A stretch of DNA of 64,000 bases from Ochrovirga pacifica (GCF_000220525.1 NZ_AFPK01000044.1:1-64000); one strand, 5' to 3'; counted from the first letter of the stretch, positions 1 to 9,518 are shown. Made by a program: numbers and translations. The notes: generated by a model from the letters alone, not told the origin.

Positions 1-1363
1 CTTTATTTTCAGGATCCTTAGCAATATTATTCCACTCCATTGGGTCTGTTCTATGATTGTATAACTCTTCAAAACCATCACCGTAAACTATGTATCTATG
101 ATCTTCACTTCTTAGAGTATAGTTCCCATCTCCTTTAGAAGTTAAAGCTGAGTGATTCCATTTTCCCTTTGGATTGGCTACCAAATGTGCAAAACTATTT
201 CCATCTAAATCTGTTTTATTAGGCAAACCACACATTTCTAACAATGTTGGATATACATCTATTAAAGAAACCGTTCTAGTACTTTCTCCTTTTGCTCCGT
301 TGAATGGATTGTAAACAATTAAAGGAGTTTTTGTAGCCTCTTCCCAAAGTGTTTGTTTAGACCAATGTTCTTTTTCTCCTAAATGCCAACCATGATCTCC
401 CATTAATACAACAATGGTATTGTTTTTATACTCGCTATTTTCCAACTGGTTTAATACATTTCCTACACAAGCATCTGCATAGGCTAAACAAGCTAAATAA
501 GCTTTAACAGCAGATTTCCATTTCTGATTTCTTAAAATCTCTTGATGTAATTTTTTACCAGCCCAATTTCTACCAGTTTTTCCAACATCGTCTAAATCAT
601 TTTGTAAAATTTTAGGAAGTTGAATCTTATCTTCATCAAATAAATCAAAATATTTTTGAGGAGCATACAAAGGCAAGTGAGGTCTAAAAATACCACATGC
701 TAAAAAGAAAGGTTGGTTGTGTTTTTGTCTTAAAAAACGAGCTGCATAATCCGATGACTTCCAATCGTTGGTTTGTTCGTCTTTAATCTGAACTCCTCCC
801 CAATCAAAAGAACGAGTTTTACTACCCTTTATGCCTGCTTTTTTAAAATCTAATCCCTGCTGAAAACGTTGTTCCTTTGGCGGATATTGACACCCCAAAC
901 CTCCTTTATGTTCTTGTTGAAAAGAACCTGGATCACTTCCTGGCTTAGGTGTAGGTTTGGTTCCTCTTGGACTGTGAAAAATTTTACCTGCTGCAGCTGT
1001 TTTATAACCATTGGCAGCAAAATATTGTGGCAACGTTACTGTGTTTTCAAATCCTTTTTGTTTTCTAAAATTTTCTTCATTACCATGAACACCTGTTCTA
1101 AAAGGTTGGTATCCGGTTAACATACTTGTTCTTGATGGGTTGCATAACGCAGCTGAACAATAAGCCTGCTTGAACACTGTACTTTTTTTTGCCAATGCAT
1201 CCATGTTAGGAGTAATGGCTTGCGGATGTCCTCCATAAGCACCAATCCAATCATTCATATCATCTACCATGATTAGCAACACGTTGGGTTTAGATTGTTG
1301 ACTATAGACTGATATTGTAAAAAGCAACACCAATGAGCTTATTAATTTTTTATTGATATTCAT
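1..1363 (-). CDS. S1-family sulfatase, iduronate-2-sulfatase-like (C-terminus beyond window)
   Basis: The reading frame runs from an ATG at 1363 off the left edge of the window, so about 454 codons are visible and the C-terminus is missing. A signal peptide covers roughly residues 1-22. The metal-binding start of the alkaline-phosphatase fold (MVDDM, D34 D35) is followed by the sulfatase signature CNPSR, in which C74 would be oxidised to formylglycine. The surrounding ALCNPSRTSMLTG pattern resembles iduronate-2-sulfatase-like S1 enzymes. It probably removes a sulfate ester from a galactan oligosaccharide in the periplasm. It lies 132 bp downstream of another sulfatase and has its own candidate upstream motif at 1432-1438. 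The subfamily is inferred; the sulfatase fold is secure. Confidence 0.9.
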   Translation of the reverse strand, partial: MNINKKLISSLVLLFTISVYSQQSKPNVLLIMVDDMNDWIGAYGGHPQAITPNMDALAKKSTVFKQAYCSAALCNPSRTSMLTGYQPFRTGVHGNEENFRKQKGFENTVTLPQYFAANGYKTAAAGKIFHSPRGTKPTPKPGSDPGSFQQEHKGGLGCQYPPKEQRFQQGLDFKKAGIKGSKTRSFDWGGVQIKDEQTNDWKSSDYAARFLRQKHNQPFFLACGIFRPHLPLYAPQKYFDLFDEDKIQLPKILQNDLDDVGKTGRNWAGKKLHQEILRNQKWKSAVKAYLACLAYADACVGNVLNQLENSEYKNNTIVVLMGDHGWHLGEKEHWSKQTLWEEATKTPLIVYNPFNGAKGESTRTVSLIDVYPTLLEMCGLPNKTDLDGNSFAHLVANPKGKWNHSALTSKGDGNYTLRSEDHRYIVYGDGFEELYNHRTDPMEWNNIAKDPENK

Positions 1364-1431
1364 AAATCATATTATTTCATTAAAACGAAGAAAATAAAAT
1401 CAAAGTAATAAGATATACTTGTACGTTAAAT

Positions 1432-1438
1432 AGATGTC
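1432..1438 (-). promoter_or_regulatory. Candidate regulatory motif GACATCT upstream of the partial sulfatase
   Basis: The heptamer GACATCT (minus strand) lies 69 bp upstream of the sulfatase start. The same heptamer occurs 66 and 82 bp upstream of two other genes of this locus (13045-13051 and 23640-23646). It may be an activator site near the -33 region. This is a pattern match only. Confidence 0.3.
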
Positions 1439-1495
1439 GCTATAAGTACTATTTACAACAAAGCCAGCCTTTATTAGGACTGGATTTGATTTTAT

Positions 1496-2995
1496 TTAAT
1501 TTTGAAGTACAGAGTTAGGTGGCAATGGAACCTTATTTTCTTTTCGCCATTCTACCAATTCTTTCAATAGTTTTTGTATTCTTTTAGATTCTGTTTTGAC
1601 CAAATTAACAGACTCTTTAGGATCTTTTTCTAAATTATAAAGTTCCAATTCTCCAGTAGCCAAATACTGAATTAACTTATAATTGTCTTTCCTTATTACA
1701 GAACACGCTTTTTGTTTTTTATTGTTACTAGCTAAGTGCCAGAACAAAGGTCTTTTCTCTAAAGATTTTTCATCTTTTTTAAACAAAGGAACCAAAGAGT
1801 TTCCATCTAACGTTTGTTGATAGTTTTGAATGTTTGCTAACTCTAAAAAAGTAGGAAAAAAATCTAGCAAACTAACTGCAACATGGGTTCTTCTCTCTTT
1901 TATTTTACCTGGCCAATTAATAAGCAAAGGTACACGTATACCACCTTCATAAATTTGTCTCTTTCGTCCTCTTAACAAATTGTTTTCGCCAATGTTGTAA
2001 CCATTATCAGATGTAAGAATAATTAATGTATTTTCTCTTAAGCCTTCTTTGTCTAAATATGTTACAATTTTCTGAATATTTTCGTCTACAGACTCAATCA
2101 TTGTAGCATATCCAGCCATAACTTTTCGCTTGTTTTCTGGCCCTATTCCCTGTCCCGTAACTTTATCTCCTTTTTTCTTAATGTACTTGTTGTACAATTT
2201 ATCATTTCTACTTTTTACAGGTTTGTGTACTGCATAGTAATTTAGATTGATGAAAAAAGGTTCTTTTTTATGTTCTCCCATAAAACGAATCGCTTCATCT
2301 GTCAATCGATCTGTTAACCATTCATCCGATGGTTTATTAATTATAAAAGGATTACTAAACGGAGCTCTATATCCTCCCTTATAACTTTTGTAGCCTTCTA
2401 TTTCAAAAGCGGGATCTCCTTTATACGTTCCTCCTACGTTTTCAATAAATCCACGTCCTTGCGGATAGTATTGTAACACTTCTTTGGTTTTATGTGCTGC
2501 CAGCCAAGTATAATCTCCTGGTTCTGGTTGTGTTAATTTTTGCTGAAAAGGATATGGTTGATTCAGTTCCTTTTCTGGGTAAGGTCCTACAATATGATAT
2601 TTCCCTAAGTGAATGGCTTTGTATCCACTTTTTGCCAAAGGCTGTGCATAAATTTCATGATCTTTAGTTACTGTCCATCTAGAAAATATATTTTCTTCTG
2701 CAGTTCCATGCTCTAAAACAGGTACATTGTACACTCCTGTTCTAAAAGATTGTTGCCCAGTAAAAATTGCACTTCTTGATGGAGAACAAGTAGGGTACAT
2801 ATAAGCATTGTCTACCAACAAACTATTTTTTGCTAATTTATCCAGATTAGGAGTTTCATAATATTTTGATCCATTGAAACCTACATCAGCATATCCTAAA
2901 TCATCTACCAAAATAAAAACAATATTGGGTTGCTTTTGTCCTAGCACGGTATAACCAATCAAGCAACATAAAATGAGAACGAAACTATTTTTCAT
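1496..2995 (-). CDS. S1-family sulfatase (arylsulfatase A-like)
   Basis: A secreted sulfatase of 499 residues. I chose the ATG at 2995 because it opens directly into a signal peptide (residues 1-19, ending TVLGQ); the frame upstream offers only a TTG and would overlap the esterase gene. Residues 24-32 carry the metal ligands (FILVDD, D31 D32), and CSPSR at 70-74 is the formylglycine signature. A later TSDNGYNIGE stretch matches the second metal-binding block of S1 sulfatases. The start is 7 bp after the esterase stop, so the two are co-transcribed. The expected role is hydrolysis of a sulfate ester on galactan oligosaccharides. The sulfate position cannot be read from sequence, and activation needs a maturase encoded elsewhere. 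Confidence 0.92.
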   Translation of the reverse strand: MKNSFVLILCCLIGYTVLGQKQPNIVFILVDDLGYADVGFNGSKYYETPNLDKLAKNSLLVDNAYMYPTCSPSRSAIFTGQQSFRTGVYNVPVLEHGTAEENIFSRWTVTKDHEIYAQPLAKSGYKAIHLGKYHIVGPYPEKELNQPYPFQQKLTQPEPGDYTWLAAHKTKEVLQYYPQGRGFIENVGGTYKGDPAFEIEGYKSYKGGYRAPFSNPFIINKPSDEWLTDRLTDEAIRFMGEHKKEPFFINLNYYAVHKPVKSRNDKLYNKYIKKKGDKVTGQGIGPENKRKVMAGYATMIESVDENIQKIVTYLDKEGLRENTLIILTSDNGYNIGENNLLRGRKRQIYEGGIRVPLLINWPGKIKERRTHVAVSLLDFFPTFLELANIQNYQQTLDGNSLVPLFKKDEKSLEKRPLFWHLASNNKKQKACSVIRKDNYKLIQYLATGELELYNLEKDPKESVNLVKTESKRIQKLLKELVEWRKENKVPLPPNSVLQN

Positions 2996-3002
2996 TTTAT
3001 TG

Positions 3003-3890
3003 TTATTTAAGGATTGAACATAAAGCTTTTGCAAAAGCAACTCCTAGTCTTTTCTGCCCCTCTGTGTTGTAATGTGTATCATCAGAATGTTTTGGATAAT
3101 CTGTCCAAGAAACATCGGTAGAAGTTTTTACCAAAGCAACATTTTTATTATCAGCAACCACTTGTTCCATAGCTTTTCTTACCAAAGTAGGACCTTGTTT
3201 AAACTTTCGGGGAGGAATGTTGATTTGTCCAATAACAAAAGGTAATTTTTCAATACCAAATTCTTTTCTGTATGCTGCAATTAAATTCTCTAAATTTTGT
3301 TGATATGCCGTAGCTTTTAATTCATTATTGGTATCTGCTTCTCCTTGCATCCACAAAACTCCAACTATTTTATAAGGAATTCCTTTTGATTCTAAAACAG
3401 CTAGGTTGCTTTTTATATTCTTGATGTGTTTTTGGTACAGCTGCATACTTTGTCTGGCTGCACCTCGTTCTGCAATTTTTGCTTTCTCTTGTGTCCAATT
3501 CGGGTTCCATGCTCCGTACAAAGAAGTTCCTCCTACGGCCGTTTTAATCAACAAAAAATCATCTTCTGGGTACGTTTCAGACAATACTACTCCTGAAAAC
3601 AGCTCGGGCCCAAAATGCTTCTTAAAATTGTATTTTTTATTGCTACCTCCATTATACCACGTTAAAGGAACAGGCTCTTTTTTTTGTGGTTCTCTTGTAG
3701 CCAACTTAACCCTAATTCCTGCTTTTTTTACCCTATCCAAAGCTTTTTCATCTAGGGCATCAAAATTTCCATGACCAGCCATGTTAGATTGCCCAGCCAA
3801 CAGTACTACTTGTACTTCCTTTTTTTGTGCTGTACATAAAAAAGAAAATAAGCATGAGGAAATGAATAGAAGTATTTTCCTGTAAATCAT
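3003..3890 (-). CDS. Secreted SASA-domain carbohydrate esterase (sialate O-acetylesterase-like)
   Basis: A 295-residue protein of the SGNH-type SASA (DUF303, CE6-like) esterase family. The ATG at 3890 opens a signal peptide ending at CTAQ (about residue 22). The nucleophile block GQSNM places the serine at S35, WMQGEAD is the central oxyanion block, and DDTHYN near the C-terminus supplies the Asp-His pair (H273). These enzymes remove acetyl or similar acyl groups from sugars. In this locus it may de-esterify a substituted galactan before the sulfatases and glycosidases act, which is inferred from its place directly upstream of a sulfatase. About 184 bp and a terminator separate it from the GH42-like gene, so it heads its own unit. 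Confidence 0.85.
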   Translation of the reverse strand: MIYRKILLFISSCLFSFLCTAQKKEVQVVLLAGQSNMAGHGNFDALDEKALDRVKKAGIRVKLATREPQKKEPVPLTWYNGGSNKKYNFKKHFGPELFSGVVLSETYPEDDFLLIKTAVGGTSLYGAWNPNWTQEKAKIAERGAARQSMQLYQKHIKNIKSNLAVLESKGIPYKIVGVLWMQGEADTNNELKATAYQQNLENLIAAYRKEFGIEKLPFVIGQINIPPRKFKQGPTLVRKAMEQVVADNKNVALVKTSTDVSWTDYPKHSDDTHYNTEGQKRLGVAFAKALCSILK

Positions 3891-4019
3891 TGTTAATTTT
3901 TTATTGTGTTTTACAGAGCACAAGTACGTTTATTTCTTTGGTTATGTTGTTCTTTTGCATTTACATTTTGTTTCTGATAGTAAATTAATCCTCTTTTTAA
4001 AATTCTCTAACAATTAAAC

Positions 4020-4053
4020 AAAAAAACCAACAGAAGGCTAGTTTGTTGGTTTT
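4020..4053 (-). terminator. Rho-independent terminator after the GH42-like gene
   Basis: On the minus strand a perfect 9-bp stem (AAAACCAAC/GTTGGTTTT) with a 13-nt loop is followed by a run of T. It lies 22 bp past the stop of the GH42-like gene and ends the unit that starts at 9389. Confidence 0.8.
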
Positions 4054-4074
4054 CTGTATCTCTATGTAGGTCGA

Positions 4075-6360
4075 TTATTTTTTAGTATCAACCTCAACAA
4101 AAAATACTTCGTTAGGTGCTAAAGTAGGTTTGTTGGTTACAGCAATTCCTTTAATCAGATCTTTGCAAACTGGTGTTAAGTTCCCATCCATAGAAATGTG
4201 AATTTGTGTTGGCTCTTTTCCAACATTTACAGCCGATAATACAACTTTACCATCTTGCTTTTTAATAGACTTCCATACACAAGTTTTTACTTTTAAAGGA
4301 TTTGTTTCTGTTACTTGTATACTTGGCAATAAATCTTTTTCTGCTAGCAAATCCATTGCTTTTTGTTCCATTTTTAGGGTATTTGCTACTTTTATCAACT
4401 TTCCTTTTTCTTGTTTTAGTTCTGTAGAAATAGCCTCTCCATATTCATTGTACTTTAAACTTTCTGAATCTAAAACAATCGTTCCTCCTTGATTTAAATA
4501 AGCTTGTAATGCGTTAAATTCTTCTTGAGTTACAAAGGGTGTTTTGTGAACCAAGACTACATCCCACAAAGTATTTTCTTGTTTGTTAATAATGTCTTTG
4601 GTTACAAAGCCTAAAGAAGTCCCATTAAAATGTAAACCTTCATACAACTCAAACACATCGTCCATATGTCTGGTTTTGTTAATGGCAGATGTTTTAGAAT
4701 AAAAAATTCGCAAAGGCTTTCTTAAACGTTGCAAACTCATAATTTCACGTCCAAAACTGTTTAAGTCAATCAACGTCATAGCAACTTCATTGGTTACTCT
4801 GGGTTGCATGTTGTTAGATCCCGCGTAACCTTTATCATTTTTAGCTTTCTTAGAAATAGCTCCATTAGCTCCTCTTGGCCAATACCAAATTTGACTAGCT
4901 GTCATTCCATAAGTATGTGCCAACCAAAAAGTAGCTCTTGCATATGCTGGATTCATATATAAATCACGAGATCTATTAGTAGATAAATAATGAAGTTCTG
5001 AATTAAAATTGATTTTGTTTGGACTTACAGATTTCATAAAATCAAATCCCATACACAATTCTCTCCAATCAAAAGCGTAGTGCTCTTCCCACTCATAAGG
5101 CTTTTTTTGCCAAATTCTTTTGTGTTCTGCACCAGAATCGTTTCCAATAATACCACTCATTTCGGTCAACGCCTCTAAGTCTATTCCATGTATTCTTGCA
5201 TTTTCAGTCCACAAATTAGGCATGATCTTTAAATGTACTTTTCCCTCTGGATCGTACTTTTGAATTTCATTTTTCATAAAACGATACCAATCTGTTACTC
5301 TATCCATATTAAAGGCAGCCCAATCGTACCATTTTGGTGTTCCTTTTAGGCTGATATCAATAGGAATTTGCAATTCCACAGTCTGAAAATTTTTAAAGTT
5401 GGTTTTCCATACCTTGTTTAAAGATGTAATATTTTTATGTTTTTCTTGTAACCAGTCTCTAAATTTATCCATCGTAAAATGCGAAACTCCTCCAGAAGCC
5501 CAAGGTTTTTTATTCTTAGTTTTATCTGTTTGTGTATAAAAATGAGGTTCGTTACACAACATGTATCCTAGTTCAGAAAACTTTTTACCTGCAGTACTGG
5601 GAACCACAGCTTTGATTAAGGCTTTCTGAATAACTCTAGCTCCTGGATTGTCTATATCGTAACCCGTATACGTATCTTCTCTCATACTAAAATTAGGTCC
5701 AAACTTTTCTTTTGCCCAATTGGGTACGGACTTGTGGTTGAAAAAAATAAATCCTAATGAGCCCTCTTTTTTAGCTTTTAATTCTTGTTCCTTTTTAGGC
5801 TGAAGATCTCCTTTTTCATTAATTACATAAGGTGGAGTGATAAAAAATCCATCTTGATTTCCGTGATATGCTGTCAATTTGGATGTTTTGGGTTTCCAAG
5901 TATAATCTGCCAAGAATACAGGTTGGTCTTTATAAGTAATTTGATCTCCATCTACATAAACTTCTTTCCAATCTACTTGTGGTGATGGTGTTCTAAATTG
6001 TTTTCCACTTAACACCAAAGACAACTCTTCTTTTGCTTTTTCTAGCATTAACAAAACCTCTTTTCTTTCAAAATCTGGCAATTCTTTGGCATATGTTGCT
6101 GCTTTGGGTTTGTAAGAAGCTACCAACTTGAATGCCTTGGTATTTGATTCTATATTTTTTTGATCCCAATCGGCAAACTCTAAAAATATTTCTGCAGTTC
6201 TAATTGTTGTTTTTTCCTTCAGAACGTCAATTCCTCTTTTCTCTGCTTTTTCAATTAGTTTTTCTAAATCTTTGATTTCGTGTGCAGCTTGTTTTTGTAC
6301 ATTCTGAGCAAAAAAACAACTAGTAAACAAACAAGCTATGGCTAGGATTCTTTTTTTCAT
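4075..6360 (-). CDS. GH42-like (clan GH-A) beta-galactosidase-type glycoside hydrolase
   Basis: A 761-residue secreted protein with a signal peptide (1-19). A helical N-terminal stretch (about 25-120) precedes a TIM barrel. CNEP at 269-272 supplies the likely acid/base E271, and NSEL at 453-456 the likely nucleophile E455. A Rossmann-like region near 570-690 resembles the trimerisation domain of GH42 enzymes, and a beta-rich tail ends the protein. The likely reaction is cleavage of beta-1,4-galactosyl linkages in desulfated or partly sulfated galactan oligosaccharides. Divergent GH42-like families act on agar and carrageenan fragments, so the exact CAZy family is left open. It is third in an operon with the flavoprotein and GH110 genes, starting 8 bp after GH110 ends. 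Confidence 0.75.
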   Translation of the reverse strand: MKKRILAIACLFTSCFFAQNVQKQAAHEIKDLEKLIEKAEKRGIDVLKEKTTIRTAEIFLEFADWDQKNIESNTKAFKLVASYKPKAATYAKELPDFERKEVLLMLEKAKEELSLVLSGKQFRTPSPQVDWKEVYVDGDQITYKDQPVFLADYTWKPKTSKLTAYHGNQDGFFITPPYVINEKGDLQPKKEQELKAKKEGSLGFIFFNHKSVPNWAKEKFGPNFSMREDTYTGYDIDNPGARVIQKALIKAVVPSTAGKKFSELGYMLCNEPHFYTQTDKTKNKKPWASGGVSHFTMDKFRDWLQEKHKNITSLNKVWKTNFKNFQTVELQIPIDISLKGTPKWYDWAAFNMDRVTDWYRFMKNEIQKYDPEGKVHLKIMPNLWTENARIHGIDLEALTEMSGIIGNDSGAEHKRIWQKKPYEWEEHYAFDWRELCMGFDFMKSVSPNKINFNSELHYLSTNRSRDLYMNPAYARATFWLAHTYGMTASQIWYWPRGANGAISKKAKNDKGYAGSNNMQPRVTNEVAMTLIDLNSFGREIMSLQRLRKPLRIFYSKTSAINKTRHMDDVFELYEGLHFNGTSLGFVTKDIINKQENTLWDVVLVHKTPFVTQEEFNALQAYLNQGGTIVLDSESLKYNEYGEAISTELKQEKGKLIKVANTLKMEQKAMDLLAEKDLLPSIQVTETNPLKVKTCVWKSIKKQDGKVVLSAVNVGKEPTQIHISMDGNLTPVCKDLIKGIAVTNKPTLAPNEVFFVEVDTKK

Positions 6361-6368
6361 TTGGGATT

Positions 6369-8195
6369 TTATTTTTTTGAATACTTAAAACCTTTATTCC
6401 TTTTAACCGTAAGAGTTGCTTCTGTGTTTTTATCCACATCAAAATATTTGGTTACCGTTCCCGTATATGTGTTTCTTGTAATGTTGATGTTTTTACAATT
6501 CTTAAGGTAAAACAAGGCATTATCAGGATACTGAGGTTTTTCTGTGGATGTTTGCTGTATGTTGTTTCCTTTAAAAACAAGTCCATCTAACCTGTCCGCC
6601 CAAACAATACAGTTGTCAAAGGTTTCAATTGTGTTGTTTTCAAACAAAATATTTCTATCGTAAACAGCTGTCTGATCAAAGGCTGATCCTAGCCTTGGCG
6701 ATACTTTTAGTACTGCATGCCCTGGAGCTCCTCCGTAGGCTACATGTTTAAAACGATTGTTTCTAATGGTTACATCTTCTACACTACCTGACTCAAACCA
6801 AAAATAACTTTCTCCTCTTAGCATGATGGAAGACATCATAGACGAAAAATCATTGTTTTCTAACAAGATTTTTTTGGGGGTTTTAATAATGATATTTCTA
6901 GCTCTGTGATCCCTAATTACACAATTACGCAGCGTAAATTCAGGATTCCAGGTTTTGTTTTCTAAAATATCTCCATCTTTTAAAGTGGTTGGAATTTCAT
7001 TTCCAAAGGTGATGTCCGTAAATCTATCATTAATGTATCGAATGGATTTTACTGTATTTATCGTACCTCTAGACGGATTTGGACTTTTAATAAACCAAAC
7101 CTCATCTCCTTTATCTGCAAATTTAAATCCTGTTTGCTCAAAATGCATTAAGCGAATTCTAACCGTCTGTTTGTCCAAAATTTTGTGTACCTCTACATAA
7201 GTTCCATGTACATTGGTACCATCGTCTAACATCCCTTCAAAACGACAATTATCAACCAAAATTTGTCCTTTGCAATTGGCAAAGTGTGTAGCATCTGCAA
7301 TAGTTGAAATCGCTCGATCCGACCCTTCTTTGATGTAAATTCCCGAATTCAAAATTTGAATTCCATCACATCTTTCGAACAAAAAACCCATTCCCAATGC
7401 GTGATGAATAACAACTTTGTCAAAAATAATATTGTTAGATTCTGTTACTTGAAAAGCTGGAGCATAACGATTTTGTTCGTGTGGTCCTTTGGAGTGAAAT
7501 ACCGATCCTACTCTTGGAAAATGTTTGATGTTTTCGTCGTAAATTCTTAGAATTCCATTCGGTTTTCTTTCTACTTTATTGGGTCTTAAAGACATGTCAA
7601 AAGCACCATAAGCAACTTGTTTTGTAGCTTTATCAAAAGCCAAAGTGCTTCCTAAAGAAGCAAAGTAAAAATGTTCTATATCTGGAAAAATAATACGTCC
7701 TCTTTGCAATTTCCAAGAATATCCTTTGGTATAAGGTTTCATTTCAAACCAATGTTCTTTTTTATTTACTGCAGTTACATCTCCTTGAAAACTGAATGGA
7801 ATATCCCAGTCTATAGTAATTCCTTTTACAGAGATTTGCTTGCAATTTAGAAATTGAAAAGGGGCTACTTGACCTCTAAAAATAAATTCTGCATTATTTC
7901 CTTCTAGGGTTACAGAGTTAAAGTCTTGAAACAAGAAAACAATCTTTTTTAAGCCATTTCCATGATTGGTAATGTAACAAAATTTTTCTTGTGCATAAGT
8001 GGGTAAAAAGTGATATACTCCTTTAGAAAACACTAATTTTAGATCTTTATCTTTTGTGTTTGCTATAGCCTCTCTAACCACAGTTGTAACATCATCACTA
8101 GGATGGATTTCTATAATTTCTTTTGCTTGGATTTGGTGTATTGTGAATAATAAACACAGTGATACCCATATTTTTTGAATGCTGTTATTTTTCAT
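6369..8195 (-). CDS. GH110 alpha-1,3-galactosidase homologue (right-handed beta-helix)
   Basis: A 608-residue secreted protein with signal peptide 1-24 and repeated short beta-helix coils through most of its length. The block ADATHF (300-305), then FEGMLDDGTNVHGTY (319-333), matches the conserved core of GH110 alpha-1,3-galactosidases such as the Bacteroides GlaB enzymes, as I recall those sequences. D301, D324 and D325 are the candidate catalytic acids; their spacing agrees with those I recall for a marine GH110. The family inverts and removes terminal alpha-1,3-linked galactose. In a carrageenan pathway it would break the alpha-1,3 bond that the beta-galactosidases cannot. The gene starts 12 bp after the flavoprotein gene and is followed at 8 bp by the GH42-like gene. 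Confidence 0.87.
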   Translation of the reverse strand: MKNNSIQKIWVSLCLLFTIHQIQAKEIIEIHPSDDVTTVVREAIANTKDKDLKLVFSKGVYHFLPTYAQEKFCYITNHGNGLKKIVFLFQDFNSVTLEGNNAEFIFRGQVAPFQFLNCKQISVKGITIDWDIPFSFQGDVTAVNKKEHWFEMKPYTKGYSWKLQRGRIIFPDIEHFYFASLGSTLAFDKATKQVAYGAFDMSLRPNKVERKPNGILRIYDENIKHFPRVGSVFHSKGPHEQNRYAPAFQVTESNNIIFDKVVIHHALGMGFLFERCDGIQILNSGIYIKEGSDRAISTIADATHFANCKGQILVDNCRFEGMLDDGTNVHGTYVEVHKILDKQTVRIRLMHFEQTGFKFADKGDEVWFIKSPNPSRGTINTVKSIRYINDRFTDITFGNEIPTTLKDGDILENKTWNPEFTLRNCVIRDHRARNIIIKTPKKILLENNDFSSMMSSIMLRGESYFWFESGSVEDVTIRNNRFKHVAYGGAPGHAVLKVSPRLGSAFDQTAVYDRNILFENNTIETFDNCIVWADRLDGLVFKGNNIQQTSTEKPQYPDNALFYLKNCKNINITRNTYTGTVTKYFDVDKNTEATLTVKRNKGFKYSKK

Positions 8196-8207
8196 TTATT
8201 CTATAAA

Positions 8208-9389
8208 TTATAATCTATCTTTGTATTGTTTTTTAAACTTTTTTAATTTCTTTTTTTGTTTTGCATGCAGGTTTTCTTCTTCATCTAGCAAAAACCAGTA
8301 CGCTCTTCTAGCAATTAAAAAATTATCTGCTTCTAATAAGTTTACCAATTGTTCTATAAGCAAATCCGAGCTAAATTGGTGCTGCTTTAAATTGCTTAAA
8401 AACATTTCTACTTCTTGATAACTAAACGTAGCTATTTGCTTACTTAGCTGATTGTAATATGCTGTATTTTCTCCTTTATTGGTTTTAGCTACTGAGTTAA
8501 GACAAGCTACTCGTTTTTTATAGTCTCCTTTAGCAAACAAATAAGTCACCGAAGCATAATAATGTTTAGCAGGTATGGTTTCTATATAATCCATTGCTCT
8601 TTTAAAAACAGCATACTCACTAAAAACTGCTTGCTGTACTACCTCTGTTACTGTAGCAGTATCTTTAAGACCTAAAAACAGAAAACTTTCGATGGCAAAT
8701 TTTTTATAATCTGAATCTTTATTTTTTAAAAACTCAGCAATCAAATCATCTTCAGAAAACTGTTTTCTTGTAATGTTTTTTATCTGGGATTCTATTTCTC
8801 CGTTTGCCCAATGCCATAATGTATAACAAGTCCAAACAGCTCCTTCAACGGTTTCGCTAGGACTTACGGTAGATGTTGCTCCAGATACAGCATCTACATC
8901 TACCGCACCGTGTTCTATAAAATCGGTAGTTACAAGATTGTCTTTAAATACATGGGCTAGCTCAGAATTTTTGTTCTGTAGTACCCATTCTAACTTTTTA
9001 TAGTCCTCAGAGGTAAACGGAGCTCCTTCTTTTTTTTCCAATCCCTCTCCATCTTGCAACTCATAATGTGTATATCGTCCTATTTCATCCCAAAACATGC
9101 GCACCGTAACTACCTTGCAAACATTTTCTCCACAATTAACGGAATCTACATCTAAATAAAATTCTTTGTTTCCATTAGCCTTTTGTCTCTCTACCAAATA
9201 ACATACTATCGGATTTTTTTTATCAATAGCAGGATGCACAACTGCAACCTTATGTACTTTTTCTGAAGGATTGGAAACTGTGTTAGATGATTGCAAAAAA
9301 CACATCAACACCAATACAAAAAAGAGATAAATTCTGTGTGTGTGGAGTCTTAAAAAAAAGGGTGTTTTTATGTTTTGTAAGCGATTCAT
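8208..9389 (-). CDS. Exported FMN-binding-domain protein fused to a helical (HEAT-like) domain
   Basis: I recognise the FMN-binding fold but not the whole protein. The ATG at 9389 gives 393 residues with an N-terminal hydrophobic segment (about 19-34). The alternative TTG at 9491 lies inside a terminator hairpin and is rejected. Residues 166-174 read DAVSGATST, the motif to which ApbE-type transferases attach FMN through a threonine (here T174) in RnfG/NqrC-like domains. An upstream region with C86 and C91 and a helical C-terminal half (about 200-393) of short repeated helices complete it. Its likely role is extracytosolic electron transfer. It heads the operon with GH110 and the GH42-like gene and follows the FAD oxidoreductase unit. 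Which reaction it serves is unknown. Confidence 0.7.
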   Translation of the reverse strand: MNRLQNIKTPFFLRLHTHRIYLFFVLVLMCFLQSSNTVSNPSEKVHKVAVVHPAIDKKNPIVCYLVERQKANGNKEFYLDVDSVNCGENVCKVVTVRMFWDEIGRYTHYELQDGEGLEKKEGAPFTSEDYKKLEWVLQNKNSELAHVFKDNLVTTDFIEHGAVDVDAVSGATSTVSPSETVEGAVWTCYTLWHWANGEIESQIKNITRKQFSEDDLIAEFLKNKDSDYKKFAIESFLFLGLKDTATVTEVVQQAVFSEYAVFKRAMDYIETIPAKHYYASVTYLFAKGDYKKRVACLNSVAKTNKGENTAYYNQLSKQIATFSYQEVEMFLSNLKQHQFSSDLLIEQLVNLLEADNFLIARRAYWFLLDEEENLHAKQKKKLKKFKKQYKDRL

Positions 9390-9450
9390 AAACACGGTGT
9401 TTATTGTAAAACAATACAACTTGTAAAAATGCAATATGTTTTTGTTAGGT

Positions 9451-9499
9451 AAAAAGCCGTGATTGATAAATTTCAAACTTAAATTCACCAATCACAGCT
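9451..9499 (-). terminator. Terminator between the FAD oxidoreductase and flavoprotein genes
   Basis: An 11-bp stem with one mismatch (AGCTGTGATTG/CAATCACGGCT, minus strand) with a 23-nt loop runs into TTTTT. It follows the oxidoreductase stop by 20 bp and shows that the flavoprotein gene begins a new unit. Confidence 0.65.
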
Positions 9500-9518
9500 C
9501 TGCTATTTTTTTATTTTT

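Noticed and set aside
3406-3774. A 122-codon open frame on the plus strand within the esterase gene
   Set aside because: It is fully antisense to a gene with clear SGNH motifs and has no recognisable domain or start signal of its own.
9390-9491. N-terminal extension of the flavoprotein from a TTG at 9491
   Set aside because: It would start inside the terminator stem of the upstream unit, and the ATG at 9389 opens directly onto a hydrophobic export segment.
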